Of a stretch of DNA of 64,000 nucleotides, positions 1-12,023 are shown piece by piece. This DNA is from Clarireedia homoeocarpa. Taxonomy: Eukaryota; Ascomycota; Leotiomycetes; Helotiales; Rutstroemiaceae. The number at the start of each line of letters is the position of its first letter. Positions within the stretch are counted from its first letter, which is position 1. Made by a program: the position numbers and the translations under genes. The notes under the pieces were generated by a model. It worked only from the letters and a program-made list of their open reading frames with translations, had not been told where the DNA came from and did not search any database. The stretch spans positions 124,001 through 188,000 of the forward strand of contig LNKV01000042.1 in assembly GCA_001465935.1 (NCBI GenBank), in the 5' to 3' direction.

Positions 1-752
1 TGAGTGGCATTTACGATGTGATTATTCTGGAATATTACTCCTCTAAGGGAACTGTATTTTGAACTATGCATATATTATCTTTTTCTAACATATAAGCTCT
101 TTCTAAAGCATGGAAGGAGTTGTCGTCTACAACCATCGAATGTCCCGAGGATGATGACAATTTGGGACTGAGGGACTAGTCCACCTGGGGCTTGCCTCCT
201 TATCATCAAGCTTTATAACAGGTCTTAACATTGTCTGACGCCCCCACGGTCCTTGTTCGAAGGTTGCCATCAGCATCTTATTCCGCCGCAGCCATCAGGC
301 TGCTCACGTCGGATCAGACGTCGAGAAGGTGTGAATGAGACAACGAAAACAGCAGATGAACAAGGCGGTGCTGTGATTCATAGACAAACAACCATCTTTC
401 ACTGGCAAGATTTATACTATGCCGTTAAAATGAAATTAGAATCAAGACCTATCATTGATCACGTTGATGGATGGGTGAAGCCTGGCACTTGTACATGTGA
501 GAGAGATCATATAGTGGAATATTGTGTATATGGTGGAAAAGAAGGAAAATGGGTTCTTTTTCGCGGTAAACCTCCGCAAAAAGTGATGTCAACCCCCCCT
601 GGGTGCCGTTCAGCACGAATCGTCACAATTTTAGTATTTTTTGTTTTCCGTGTTCAGAATTCTAGAAGCAAAATAGATTTTGCGAAACCAATTACTCTTC
701 CAAATACCCACCCCTAAAAGATTCAAAAGCGTATTTGGAGATTGCATTTTGT
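1..752. other. intergenic, no supported gene
   Basis: This AT-rich stretch holds one open frame of about 150 codons at 253-717 on the plus strand. It has no motif, no clear splice context and no convincing codon bias, so I do not call it. The segment is the 3' flank of the DJ-1/PfpI gene, which is transcribed toward it. Confidence 0.5.
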
Positions 753-1508
753 CTAGGAAAGACCATAGATTTCAGCGAATGGATCGTCCGTCTGGTTCAA
801 AGCAACCCACTCCATCCCAATCCTAATCCTCTCGCTCTCGTTCCTACCATATACATGGTTGATCCAACCCAGCGTCATATCCGTGCCGGCACTGACGCCT
901 GAATTAGTCCATAGGTTTCCGTCAACAACCCATCGTGCTTTGGCAACCCAATTCACATCTTCTGCATGCTCCACGGTCTTGACCCAATTGAATGCTGCCT
1001 TGTTAGTTGTAGCGTTTTTGCCGGCAAACTTGCCTGTTCTAGCTAGCAAAGAAGCGCCAGTACACACACTCATCATGTATGCCAGCTCTGGGTCATCAAA
1101 ACGGGTTCTCAACCAGTCCACATGTGGTTGTGTACCATTGATGTTACGAGTACCAGCACCTCCCGGAACCATGATTACATCAAAATCTGGAGCATTATCC
1201 AGAGTATGTGTAGGCAGGACGAATTCGGTAAAGTTCTGTGATAGCCAGCTGGACATGCCTTGGTATACACCATTGATGATAGTGCGATCAACACTCACTG
1301 GATCTAGGTTGGTGGAGATCAGCGAGAGGGTCATGTTGTGTGTTATCGACAATAAGTTGAGAGCTCCTAGGGGTCCAAAGACATCTATCGATGTGAATGC
1401 CGGGAACAATAAGAACCCGATGCGGATAGGAGCTATAGCCTCGTGTAAGTCAATATATACAACAAACAGTCAATATTGGAATGCCAGCGTACTAGTTGCA
1501 TTCACCAT
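753..1508 (-). CDS. DJ-1/PfpI family protein (two exons)
   Basis: Predicted 231-aa cytosolic protein of the DJ-1/PfpI (class I glutamine amidotransferase-like) superfamily. The family includes isonitrile hydratases, glyoxalases and chaperones; the substrate here is unknown. The nucleophile elbow SVCTGASLLA places the conserved Cys near residue 129. An early acidic residue sits in SIDVFGP near residue 22, and WTNSGVSAG follows toward the C-terminus, as in the isonitrile hydratase/ThiJ-like subgroup. The long open frame has no ATG at its start. Adding a 16-nt first exon (1493-1508, ATGGTGAATGCAACTA) and a 60-nt intron (1433-1492, GTACGC...CTATAG) gives an ATG and the expected beta-strand leading into LLFPAFTSIDVFGP. 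Exons sum to 232 codons including stop. There is no signal peptide. Family call is firm; the first exon is inferred from splice signals. Confidence 0.82.
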
Positions 1509-4194
1509 TGTGATTCCAAGACTAAAATACCCCAGGTAGTAGGTACAGTTCGGTTGCCACAAAATTCAAATGGTCAAATAATGTGTTGTGAAATGTTGCC
1601 ACGGTGATGGGTCGTTTACTTGTAGAAACTCTTGTGTTCGAGCTCCGTTTTATAATGGATAATGTTGAATTAATTTACCAACAAGTTAGACATATCATGT
1701 GAAATGAATTTCGATAATGCAAATTATGCAAGGTTCGTGCAGATGAATAGTGTCAGACTATATAATTTTCTTACTAGTGGTGCGCTCATTTGAGGGAGAT
1801 TACAAAGCCAGATTGTGAGATTATTGCTTGGAAATTATAGAAACCTCGATGCCTTTTCCTTCAATCAATTTAGGCTATATAAACGGATATCCATTGGTTA
1901 TCTGCAGCATTCCTTTCCTCCGGTTTATACTCATCTATGAACGTCTGCAGCGACTAGGAAACGTGTACCATGCTGTTAGTAACTTAGCATAGCGTCGCCG
2001 TGGAAAAAGAAGAATAGCATGATATGGCTGCGGCAACGAAGTGAGAAAACTTGAACTGTTCGTAACATTAACTTAATTTCTTTCTGAATTATTAGCCTAA
2101 AGTCAACGGCTTCTTTGGTGAGAGTTTTGTTTCCCGCTACGGACTCCATGAGACCAAAGTCAGCTATACTTGGGCAACGTATGTGACCACCCCCGTCCTA
2201 TAAAAGACTGTCTCTTTCCGCGTATCGGACATCATTTCAATCTCAAAGTTGTATAAGATTAAGGGAAAGATGTGAATTCGCGCAAGGACAGAGTCGCATA
2301 GGAAATCTAACGGTGGAACACCTGAAGTTTTTCGTGTGACATGCCAGTACAAAGCGTGACGAGACTGGCCTTCCCCGCTGTAGCAAAGACGAAGGTTATA
2401 TAAACCAGTACTATCCATTCCGCTATGGCGGCGATAGGAGGCGATGATCCATAATCGACTTCACCAGTAGTGAAGACGATTATCAAGGAAAGAAAAAAGG
2501 AGATTGCTGGTAAAGCATATGTGTAATCGGCTTCGTACCTGGGAAACCCATCATCTTGAATTTGAGTCAGTTGTTACGCGCCTAAATAGCAGCTAGTTTG
2601 CAGCTATATATCCGACAGGATCTCAAGTATCATCTAGAATACGTTGAGATTGCACGGAGGGCTGGAGAGAGTGCTGAAAAGTATCATCTTCCTTCCTTGT
2701 GTGACTCGCTTTTCGGCGATTCTTCGCCCTCCAAAGCTTGCGTGGCGGAAGAATTGTTGATGTAAAATCGAGCACCAAATAAACGCACATCCTTCGGGAG
2801 CGTAAATAACGTGGCCCATGACTTGTTGCATCTTGCTCCAATCGCTTGTCTTTCCAGTCTTCCGGAAGGCGACCGGGAGAAAGATAACCGGTAACCATGC
2901 CAGTTCCCGATCCATAAAATGGACTAGATTCGCTGCTATTTTGTATTATCTGATTCAGAATGCCTCGAAGCACTACAGGACGAGCCCTCTATATCCCATT
3001 CCCAGCCTTCAACTTCATGTTATATCCGTTATTGAACCTGACTACTTAAATTAGCCTGGTGGCATTTTGAATGGAGCCAAATTCCGTCGATCGATACCTT
3101 CATTTGGCATCAAAAGAAGGCTAAAATCAAGATCTAAGGCCAGAAGACCCTAAACAGAATCGGCAGGAAAGCGACTTCTAAACTCCCTCTGGACTCCCAC
3201 GAATTAGTTTGGGACATTCGCTTCATAGGATGTCTGTCGCGTTGAGTACTCTGACATGACTCGTCCAGGAGAGAAGCCTGAAAGATTCATTGTTGCGGCT
3301 AGAGAGCACGTCGCGTAATTTAGGATCAGGGCTAAACGGGATCATTGTCATTGTATTTCGACTTGTCTATATTGTAATGTCTGCCAACCCTATATCTCAC
3401 TGAAGAGCTGGTCTCCTGCAGGGGGGCTTTTTTTTACAGAGGTAGAACTTGTTTTTTTTTTTTTCAGTTTCCTGTTGGAAATGATCTAGTTGAGTTATTG
3501 CGGGTTAATGTTAGATCCTGCTTGCGGGCAGGTCAAGGGGATTTACATTTCTGCCCGAACACTTAATACGAGGAATTTCTTTCACTTCGACAGCTTATTT
3601 GACTTTGGCAATTCTTCCATCCTATATAATCACAACCGGAAACCCTCGCGGAGTCTCGCTCGTTTCCGAGATTCCATCTTTAATGGCAAGATACTTAATG
3701 TTGCATTGAAACTTGGAAAAGTCGAAGATGAATTGCTCCGGGCATTCTTGCTTAGTACTTTCAGATAGGTTCAGCCTGTCTCCTAGCACAAATACAAGTA
3801 TTAATACTTAGGTATCAGGACGCCAGTCGATCTTTAGACCCTATACAGACAATTATGTACCGGAGCGATAGCTGCAAAGCAAAAACGAAGATCTGAATGT
3901 ATATAAAGAGCAGAATGGCTATACGAAGCGCGCGGAGTTAGTGTTTGGCTACGGTACCCGCAGTGATGGGAGTAGTGTACGGCCGTATTACGGTGGCTGG
4001 TTTCACGAACATACTAATTACATACATACGTAGAATCATCATTACCACTTACCTCCGTACGTATTAGCCAAACTAAGTGATATTGAGTATATACTGAAAT
4101 ACAGGAATGCTCGATGAAATGTACTAGACTTACCTGATTAGGAAGTTCAAATGCTTTGCCTACTAGTGGTAGCATTTACCTAGTAGTCCACTAC

Positions 4195-4260
4195 AGTACC
4201 AGTACTAGTGCCAGTGCCAGTGCCAGTGCCAGTGCCAGTGCCAGTGCCAGTGCTAGTACA
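4195..4260. repeat. AGTGCC hexamer array
   Basis: Eleven consecutive hexamers. Seven are perfect AGTGCC copies (4207-4248), flanked by one-base variants AGTACC, AGTACT, AGTGCT and AGTACA. The graded decay at both edges suggests slippage growth from a degenerate core. It lies far from any supported gene. Confidence 0.95.
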
Positions 4261-5253
4261 AGGGGGAAGCGGCGGAAAGGAGACCCTCTCTCTAGCCTCA
4301 GAATTGCCTGATTAAGAAGTCCAGATTCCTGAGCCCTTAAGAATGTACTATATTCCAGTATTTCAGTATATTACCAATATTAGTGGTATTTCAACTGGAA
4401 CTATATATTGCCAGTGGTATGGAATCCAATAATAATAGCATTAGTATACTCAAGAATCTAATACGCCTCACTATAGTGGGACGTGTCCAAAATACTGAAA
4501 ATACTAGTCCCATCACTACATACCCGGTCCTGCGTGGGGAAGAATATCAGTTTATTGGAGATATACAAGATTTTGCCGGCCTTGCTTCTCAATTTCGACA
4601 TCGAACTAGTAGATCCAATCAAGTCATGAGTTACTGTCAATCGATGGACAGTAAGACAAGAATGTATAGAATGCTGGCTCAACCCGGTGTGATTCAATTT
4701 CATTTTTACTATATTAGCTATAGCAGGTTGCTGAATTTGAGGCCCTCGCTTTCAGAGTCTTTCTCTCGCATACATAGCTTCAATCAAACGTTCTGTTCCA
4801 GGGTCACCATTCTATATCTCGGTGACTCTGAGTCTCATGGAAGCAAGTAACTCCCTCTGTTGCTTTTCTGTTTTCTCTGCCGAAAACGCCAGCGACATGT
4901 TTGTTCAAACAGTCGAAGGAGACGGGGAAACGGCGGCCTGGCAGGCACAGGAAATATATGATTGCCTGCACATTGCTATTACTGGGCTGGTTTTCCAAAG
5001 GAGCTGATTCGTCATTAACTTTCCGTGTGCGGATGCCGCTTGGTTAATAGCTTAAGAGTTGGGATAAATGATATGAGGGTTCGCTTATTGGGTGGCGCGC
5101 GAGAATAGTGGTGTAGAATAGTGGACGATATGGAGCTGGGAGATAGTTTATAAGAAATCAGTGGACGACGCTCAGACTAACCAAAGGCGCTTGTAAGAAT
5201 GAGAGAACAGTAAATATGATAGAAACAAGGAAGCATTTAGTAACAGGGAATTT

Positions 5254-5281
5254 GGGAGCTGGGAGCTGGGAGCTGGGAGCT
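5254..5281. repeat. GGGAGCT heptamer array
   Basis: Four head-to-tail copies of GGGAGCT. Related single copies lie nearby (around 5133 and 5357), so the array probably expanded from a locally common word. Confidence 0.9.
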
Positions 5282-5608
5282 GTAATTACTGAAAGCTCGG
5301 ATGAGTACTAGGAGTAGAAGCACTCGGAATACTTGGAGTCGGGGGAGTATTAAGAGCTGGGAGGAGCCGGAAGCTTGCAGCTCTGCTTGTTTGTCAAAAC
5401 CTCAAAAATTATTTAATTATCACATAGTTTTGAAAGTATTATTTGGCTCGATGGATCGTTTGGTAATTAAATTGTACCTTAATATATGGATTACAAAAAG
5501 AATATAATCCCAACTCATATATAAACCTATTCCAACTTAAGACATTATCAACGACACTCCCTTCTTCAACTTCGACTATAGATTGATCCCATCAATCTAA
5601 AAGTACTC

Positions 5609-6159
5609 CTAGGCGGTTTCCACCTTCTGAGCAACCAATTGGATTTCCTCGCATTTATCATCCTCAGGTTTATTTTCAGTTTTGACAGCGGAGATAGTAT
5701 ACACAGTCTCAGATGGGCAAGCGTAGAAAACGTAGCCAGGGTATTTCAAAATTCCAAGAGAAACATCTGGAGCACTATAAGGGGCGGTAAACATCCAGCC
5801 TGCAGTATTTTGAACATCGGCGTCTGGGGCAGCATATGTGATTGCATCGTTGGAGATGTATAATATTTGTCCTTGAAAGCTTACACGATGGCGATTGAAA
5901 GAGAATTCAACGGCTGTGCAACTGTTAGCTTTTTTATTCATCTATATATAGAAATATGTTTGTGCTTGCCTTGTGTAGTCTGTTTTCCAACCCAAAGTTT
6001 TCCGTTGTCTGCTGTGATCTCTAAGCCTCGAAATGTCGAGCCAGCTCCAGTTGGGAAAGTAAGGAGTTTGTAGGTAGGATCGGCTGTAGTAATGGTAGGG
6101 ATAGCAGCAGCAGCGGCAGTACTGACGAGTAGTGTTGCGATGAAAGTCTTGGAGAGCAT
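5609..6159 (-). CDS. small secreted protein, possibly PhiA-like
   Basis: Predicted 169-aa extracellular protein. It begins with MLSKTFIATLLVSTAAAAA, a clear signal peptide with probable cleavage near residue 19-22. The mature part is beta-rich with three cysteines (CTAVE, YACPSE, DDKCEE). The LKYPGYVFYACPSE...YTIS pattern near the C-terminus recalls fungal PhiA/IgE-binding cell-wall proteins, but only weakly. The two halves sit in different frames and need an intron. The best fit that restores frame is exon 1 5970-6159 and exon 2 5609-5928, with a 41-nt intron starting GCAAGC and ending AAAAAAG, a GC-AG type. Together they give 170 codons including stop. No GT donor gives an equally clean join: GTTGGA after LW is the only in-frame alternative. 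Function unknown; an apoplastic or wall role is inferred from the signal peptide. Confidence 0.65.
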
Positions 6160-7244
6160 TTTGATGTTTCGATGTATGGAAGTTGTAGGATTAATAAAAT
6201 AGTTGAGTATTCGTGGAATGAAAAGATGCTTGAGTTAGAAGCTGTTGGTGATGATTTGAGTAATGGTTTGTATGATGTTTGAATTCGAGGAACTCTTCAA
6301 GTCTATATGTAAGATTAACCCCTATAAGCTCTATATATTCGAGAAGATATAACTGGGACTAATTTAATAACCTATTGACAACCTTATTCTCGACCCACGG
6401 TATGTCTCTCCCATTTCGTATTAATAGGCTTGGCAGTGGCCTTCCAAGGACTTTAAAGTGGCTCAAGGTGGATATGTATTCTCTCCATATCTAAATGTGG
6501 AGCATGTGTACTTCATTGAGGAAATTAAACATGAACTCCCTGTTGGTGGGTCAGACATCAGGCATGACTTAGCGTACATGTGACTCAAGCACGTGTTTCA
6601 CGTGATAACTTCCTGTATATAAGCCTTCGGATTCTTATGATCCTCTTAGTCCTTTAGTTGTAAATTCTAAGGTCATTCAGTGTCTTAAATCAGCAGTCTC
6701 GTCACAATTTGTAGCTAAAAAAGGGATCTTACCGGAAAATCCCGCTTCCCGACATCCTCCGAGCAGAGCAAAAAGTAGCCTGTACGAAAGCAATCCCTCT
6801 TTCAGCGACCTTAGATACCTTCATAACTGTCCTGTCCCCTTAATCCTCATCTACAGCATCTTACTGCTCTTCGACTTTGTAGAAGCCGGCATCTCAACAA
6901 TAATGGACAACTGTGTCTCAGAATCTAGTCTGTAGTGGATAAGGTTTTTGAGTACGAGTCAGTTGGATGGCTTTGGGAAAGGTTTTGCGGATTATGTTAG
7001 GGATAATAGTGTTTAGTTTCCTGTTGAATTGCTGTAGAGTTGTTTTATCTGCCTACCTTGGGATTTGGCACCCGGCTTTCGACTGGCTGTAGAAGAATCC
7101 ACTCATGAAAGTAAACTTGGATTTTTAGTCTCAAAGATTTCAAAACACTGCATCGGTGATCAAAGCTCTATCTTTTGACCAAAAAGCGAATGAAAAGACC
7201 ATTGAGAACAGCCTTTTGTGCTGTAGAACGTGCTTGCCAGTTCC
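6160..7244. other. intergenic, nothing recognisable
   Basis: AT-rich flank between the secreted-protein gene (promoter side) and the 3' end of the decayed transporter. A TATATATTC-like element near 6334-6342 could serve the secreted-protein gene. No open frame here has supporting motifs. Confidence 0.5.
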
Positions 7245-9222
7245 TTACACAGAGATCTTTTCAGCATCACTTCGTTGCCTTAATACAAAATTATCGGCAG
7301 CCTCTCTTCTCTTTGCTTCTCGTTGCATAGAAATCTTCTTGATATTCAACCATTTCATACCGAACGCCGTAGGCACTGAGATGTAGATGGTTCTGACAAG
7401 AAATATCATAGCATGTGAAACGGCGATACAGTATGCGCGCCGTAGCTTCTGTATTAATTCGGGCGACCGAGTGATGGAGGTGATGCCTGTAGCTCCCGTA
7501 TTTATCACATCTTCAGCTAATATTTCGGTTTCGATCTTGGGAATTTTGTGCCGAAGTCCGCCAACGAGCAACGCGCTACTGATAGGGGCTTCTAAAGCAC
7601 TAAGCGACCACTGCGTTGGTATAGCGGTTCTAGTTTCTAGACTTCATGCAATGTAATCTTACTTACCCACCCAGTTGACCAAAAAAGCTCGCTACACCAT
7701 TGGCGATGAATATATCATTGTCACTAGCAACAGTGTTAGCGAGGTGACATATGTAATACCTGGAATACCTACGTTTCCATGACTGCTTGAATTGCGATAT
7801 GGGGCACCTTCACTCCAATCCCAAGGCCGAGTCCGGTCAATACCATATATATCGCCCACTTGACGGTGGAGGTATTCGTCTAGAGTGTCGTTGATAATCC
7901 CGAGCCGACCACACAGAGAACTTGTGCGAACAACACAACGGACATCTGTATATTTCCTCGTGAGCTCGATACAAAGGAATATAGGCAAGATGCTCACATA
8001 ATGGCCGATTGCGGTAGTTATTCCACCACCAGCAAGTAAACCCATCATTTGAGGGATGGCGAGGGAGATGTAACTAACGGCACTTCGTATTGGAGATTGG
8101 CCGAGCCCGGCTTGAAAGTAGAATGAAAGATAATAGATTGTCTATGGGTCATCAACATCCAAGCACAATCAATCCAGGTAAGAATGACTTACAACATAAG
8201 AAGCCATGTTGTCCCAGAACAAATGTATAGTCCCCCAGAGAACCGTTCGATCCTTCAGATAACGAAGTGGGATTGTTGCATTCTCTCCAGCTTTCCATTG
8301 CCAGAGAAGAAAAATAATCAGCAGGAGCCCAAACCCAATGATCAAACCAATTGGTCTTGCTGAATTCAAGGAGCAGTTGTGTCTCCCTCCTGAAGAGTTA
8401 AATACAGACAACAAGTCGAAGGAATAATGATAACAACGCCGGGAAAGCCCAACCTTCTCAATTTCGTCACGAAGTGCAAGATTTCGTGTGGATTCGTCGA
8501 TTCCTTTGAGGTTGAGAAAGGCGATGATGAGCAAGAATAAGACGCCTCCAACGGGTAAATTTCTTTTGCACTATTAGCATCGGCACTTTCTTCAATGAAG
8601 GGGACTCTTGCATCCAAAAACACCAGCGCCAGTTAACGCGTTGTGCCAAAGCCCCACCAATTAATGGTCCGACGTTAGAGAATAACTCAAACACACTGAC
8701 AACCAAGCCTAGAAACACAGAGCGCATCTCTAGGCCACAAACATATGTCAATATACCAAAGGCGCCTTGGAGGAGTGCACCAGCTCCCAAACCTGTAACT
8801 GCTCTGCCGGCGATGAATGCAACCGAAGATGGTGCCAATGCGCATACAAGGGATCCAACTAAAACAATTAGGTGTGATTTTCCGACATGATCTCCTACGC
8901 TTACCTTCGAAGATGAAAATCGATATCAAGTAGACATACTTAGGGTTGAAGTATTTGTAAATGCTAGCACTGATAGGGGTGGTGGACGTGAGGGCCATCA
9001 GGTATGCTGCACCATACCAGCCTACATCGTCCAGAGCATGAAAATCTGCTGTAATTTTTGGAGTGGCGACCGATATTATAGTTGTATCTAGGGACATCAA
9101 AAGTAGTGTCTAGTATGAGAGACCCCAAGGTGACGTAGAGTCTAAGCCCCGTATGATGTTGAGTCACTACTTCACTCACGTCGACTGTCGCGGCTTCTGG
9201 TGATTTTTTTGGTTTCTGCCAT
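7245..9222 (-). pseudogene. decayed MFS transporter (DHA14-like)
   Basis: Remnant of a 14-TM major facilitator of the drug:H+ antiporter type common beside fungal secondary-metabolite genes. Recognisable in order: MAETKK start (9222), TGLRLYVTLG (TM1), LLLMSLDTTIISVATPKIT, FHALDDVGWYGAAYL, GRAVTGLGAGALLQG, VNWRWCFW then NLPVGGVLFLL, LNLKGIDE, SARPIGLIIGFGLL, WAIYMVLTGLG and a C-terminal FGMKWLNIKK. Expected introns survive, including GTAAGC...TTTTAG after FIFE and a GC-AG intron at 8563-8611. The frame is broken by a seven-A run just after the start codon, a shift near 9073 before LLLMSLD, paired shifts around 8400-8460 (with TGG to TGA-like loss), and a stop near 7890. Several independent lesions make a sequencing error an unlikely single cause. 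Confidence 0.85.
8563..8611 (-). other. GC-AG intron inside the MFS remnant
   Basis: Between CFW-I and NLPVGG the frame is restored only by removing a 49-nt segment beginning GCAAGA and ending GCAAAAG. It has a GCTAAT branch-like sequence near its 3' end. The join yields the family-typical WRWCFWINLPVGG, so the boundaries are well constrained. Confidence 0.75.
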
Positions 9223-9540
9223 GATATAAAATCGGCGGTAAGAAGTAATGACGAGAGAAAGAAGGTTGAGAAAGCTAGAAAAAGAGCAAACAGGCTTCAT
9301 AGGCGGTTGATGACTACCCATGTGAGACCTTGTTTGCAATTCTGAACGGTACTCGTGGTGTTGCATTCAGGTTGGTTACCACCTTACATACTATTCAATT
9401 ATGCTGACTCGGCCAGACCCAACAGTTTGATTCCAACACACACGGATGCTTACAGAACGCAACGAACCGGATTTTTGGTACTTGCTACGCCGTATAGAAG
9501 ACCAATCAATACCTGCCCACAAAAGGCTGATTTATGGAAG
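9223..9540. promoter_or_regulatory. former divergent promoter of MFS/P450 pair
   Basis: The decayed transporter reads leftward from 9222 and the decayed P450 reads rightward from about 9450-9550. The roughly 300 bp between them is the expected shared promoter. No binding site is recognisable by eye. Confidence 0.35.
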
Positions 9541-9549
9541 TACCCGGCA

Positions 9550-11097
9550 GCATGTGCCATCTACAACGTCTATTTCCATTCTCATTCGAAATTCCCAGGC
9601 CCTAAGCTTTAGGCTGCTTCGCGACTACCTTTCATTTACTACCTTCTTACCGGCCAGCTCGTAAGGCGAGTGGAAGAGTTCCATGATACCTATGGAGAGT
9701 TCTTCCGCCTTGCGCCAGCGAGCAAGCTCGGAACAACATATATACATTCCGTCGGGGTCACAAACGTGCTGGGAGAGACAAGGTTTGGTATATCGGTGAG
9801 GAAATACATCAGAAATTTTGAACAACGATTGCTAATTATCTTAGCACCGAACAACCAGGCTGATAATCTCATTACAACAACTGACTTCAAGTTCCACGCT
9901 CGTGTTCGAAGACTGCTCAGCAATTCTTTCACTGAAGAATCACTCCGCTCACAGCACCCACTAATTCAATCTCATGCTGACATGTTGATCTCCAAAATAA
10001 GAGAAGCTGCCGAGAAACCTGAGAATTCGATCAAAGGTGCTAGAATCAACATTACGGACTGGTTGAACTTCTTCATCATGGACGTTATTGAAGATCTAGC
10101 ATTTGGAGCACCGTTTGGCTGTCTCGAGGAAGGGGGATACCATCATTGGGTCCGCACCCTGTTCAGCTATCTTAAGGGTATGTCAATTGCCGCGGCTCCT
10201 CGATTCTATCCAACGATGGAGTTTCTGTTCCAGAAACTGATTCCTTAAAGTGTTATCGAGGAACGGAAACACCATATTGCATATGCAGAAAAGATGATCA
10301 ATCGCCGGTTAGACACGAAAACTGATCGCCCAGATTTCATGACTCCTTTCATGAGAAACAATGTCAACTTTGAAAAAATATCCCGCGCGGAGATTGTATT
10401 CACGTTCAGCTCTATCATCGTGGGTGGCTCGTAAACTTCAGCAACAACGATGACGGGTATCTTTAGCCACCTAACCAAAAAGAAGAACAAGCGAATTCTC
10501 GAAAGACTTTGCAACGACATCAGAACAACATTCAAGCAGGAGAAAGAAACCGCTATAGATGCAATTCAGAATACTCCTATCCTATACTTTGGAGCTGTGC
10601 TCAACGAGGGTCTAAGGATCTGCAATCCAATTCCTAGTTGGCTACCACGTGTAGTCCCTGATGGTGGGACGATTATTGTGGGATATTCCTCCCTGGAGGT
10701 GTGAGTATTTGCAAACGCAAAAGAAAAAGATTCGTCAATTCTAACGTTTCTTTAGACGCGTCTAGCAGTTTGAACGCTTGCGATAAATCGATCTAAGAAG
10801 ATATTCACTGATCCGGACGAATTCGTTCCTGAACGCTGGTTACCTAAAGACCAGCAGCCGGCAAAGTATGCCAACGACCAGCTGGCGGCTAGCAAGCCTT
10901 TCAGTGTTGGGTTCCACAGCTGTCTTGGAAGACCTCTTGCTTGGTTGGAGATGCATCTCGCCGTCACTCGACTCTTGTGGGCGTTGGATCTTTCCGTTGA
11001 GGCGGAGGATGAAGTAGATTTTGACGAGTTTCCAGTGATAATGATCATTCCAAAAGCACCTATGAACTTGAGAGTTAGGGTCAGACCTGGCATCTAG
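9550..11097 (+). pseudogene. decayed cytochrome P450
   Basis: Remnant of a fungal microsomal P450, close in layout to the isotrichodermin C-15 hydroxylase type. Seen in order: IYNVYFHSHSKFPGPK, GQLVRRVEEFHDTYGEFFRLAP, HARVRRLLSNSFTEESLR, DVIEDLAFGAPFGCLE, an I-helix remnant GGS-stop-TSATT (normally GSETSATT), LNEGLRICNPIPSWLPRVVP, FTDPDEFVPERW and the heme loop FSVGFHSCLG with its Cys. Three in-frame stops interrupt one frame: TAG 9610 (where Trp is expected), TAA 10246 and TAA 10432 (where Glu is expected). A one-base loss near 10685 in the YFLPGG turn and a TGA at 10771 follow. A GT-AG intron remains near 10697-10754. The N-terminal membrane anchor is not clear. It stands divergent to the MFS remnant. 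Confidence 0.87.
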
Positions 11098-12023
11098 CAA
11101 CAGATCCTTTGAAACTCTTCATTTGAAGTGCTTATTTATTGTAGGTTAAGTACTCTTGAATGGAATTTGAATTGCTAGCCTTAGCTGTCAGCCGTAGCGA
11201 GTCGAGAAGATAATTAGGGGCCTTAGGGCGCGATTTGTATGAAAGAACAATGTTGAACCCGCCATGCTGAAATTCAATTTATACAGGTGCTGAACCCTGG
11301 AAAGTATCTCCGATCCTATGACTGATATTGAAGAGAAATCAGTGAAAAAATGCCTCCGAGGAACTGCAAGGCCGCAACATGGAAGATGACTCTATCGAAT
11401 AATGTGTAAATGCATGACTGCAACAACTGTTCCGTCTGTTAGGGCCAAGGCTTGAAACTCCGCAAGCCTCCTTGCTGACAACTATGGTACGACAGTACCC
11501 AGATTTGATAATCGCGAAAAACTACGCAGCACAGGGGCAGATTGAAGCTAATGATTGTCGGAGAAGTCATCCCCTTGAGTGCATCACTGTTGGATGTCAA
11601 AAAGATGAGCAATCACAATACAGTGAATACCAGACAAGGTATCTGAAGACGAGTAGAGTACATAGCCAATGTGTCAATGATATAAGGATATTTCCTAGTA
11701 TAGCATACAGCCCTTGATGCTTTTTAGGAAAGCTCGTATATACAAGAATCACCTTTCTCAAGGTAATATACATGCCACAGCCACCAGGCAAAAGACGTGG
11801 TTAGATAGTAAAGATCCAGATGAAATCTGTAATCCAACACTTGGACAAAGAGACCCTATTCAGCCAATGGTAGATGAAAGCAAGATGCAAAAACTGAAGG
11901 GTATTGACGTCCGAACAGCGCTTTAAGCAAGACTCCCAAAATGCAAGTATGTACCGAGAAGGACTGCCATATGTACCTTCGACCTCCCATCACGTATAAA
12001 TAATTGAATGACTTGTCATCAAA
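11098..12023. other. intergenic, no supported gene
   Basis: Two short open frames on the plus strand (11472-11717 and 11714-11926) lack motifs and a credible start context. They could be traces of a decayed gene, but nothing identifies it. The right end is the 3' flank of the Whi5-like gene. Confidence 0.45.

Larger units (their letters stand above)
1509..5608. other. 4.1 kb gene-poor AT-rich spacer
   Basis: Several short open frames occur here (for example 2164-2418 minus, 3490-3768 plus, 4383-4850 plus). None shows a domain, splice-consistent extension or sustained coding pattern, and frames on both strands overlap freely. The stretch contains poly-T runs near 3430-3470 and two short tandem arrays listed separately. 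It may be decayed sequence, but I cannot name a source. Confidence 0.5.

Noticed and set aside
253..717. 154-codon open frame on plus strand
   Set aside because: No motif, and its amino-acid composition looks like translated noncoding DNA; overlaps no transcript signal I can see.
859..1539. 226-codon frame on plus strand
   Set aside because: Antisense shadow of the DJ-1/PfpI gene, whose conserved motifs are on the minus strand.
7245..11097. RIP (repeat-induced point mutation) as cause of the decayed pair
   Set aside because: Only one stop (9610) fits a C-to-T change in CpA context. The others are transversions or indels, and no duplicated copy is visible in the window.
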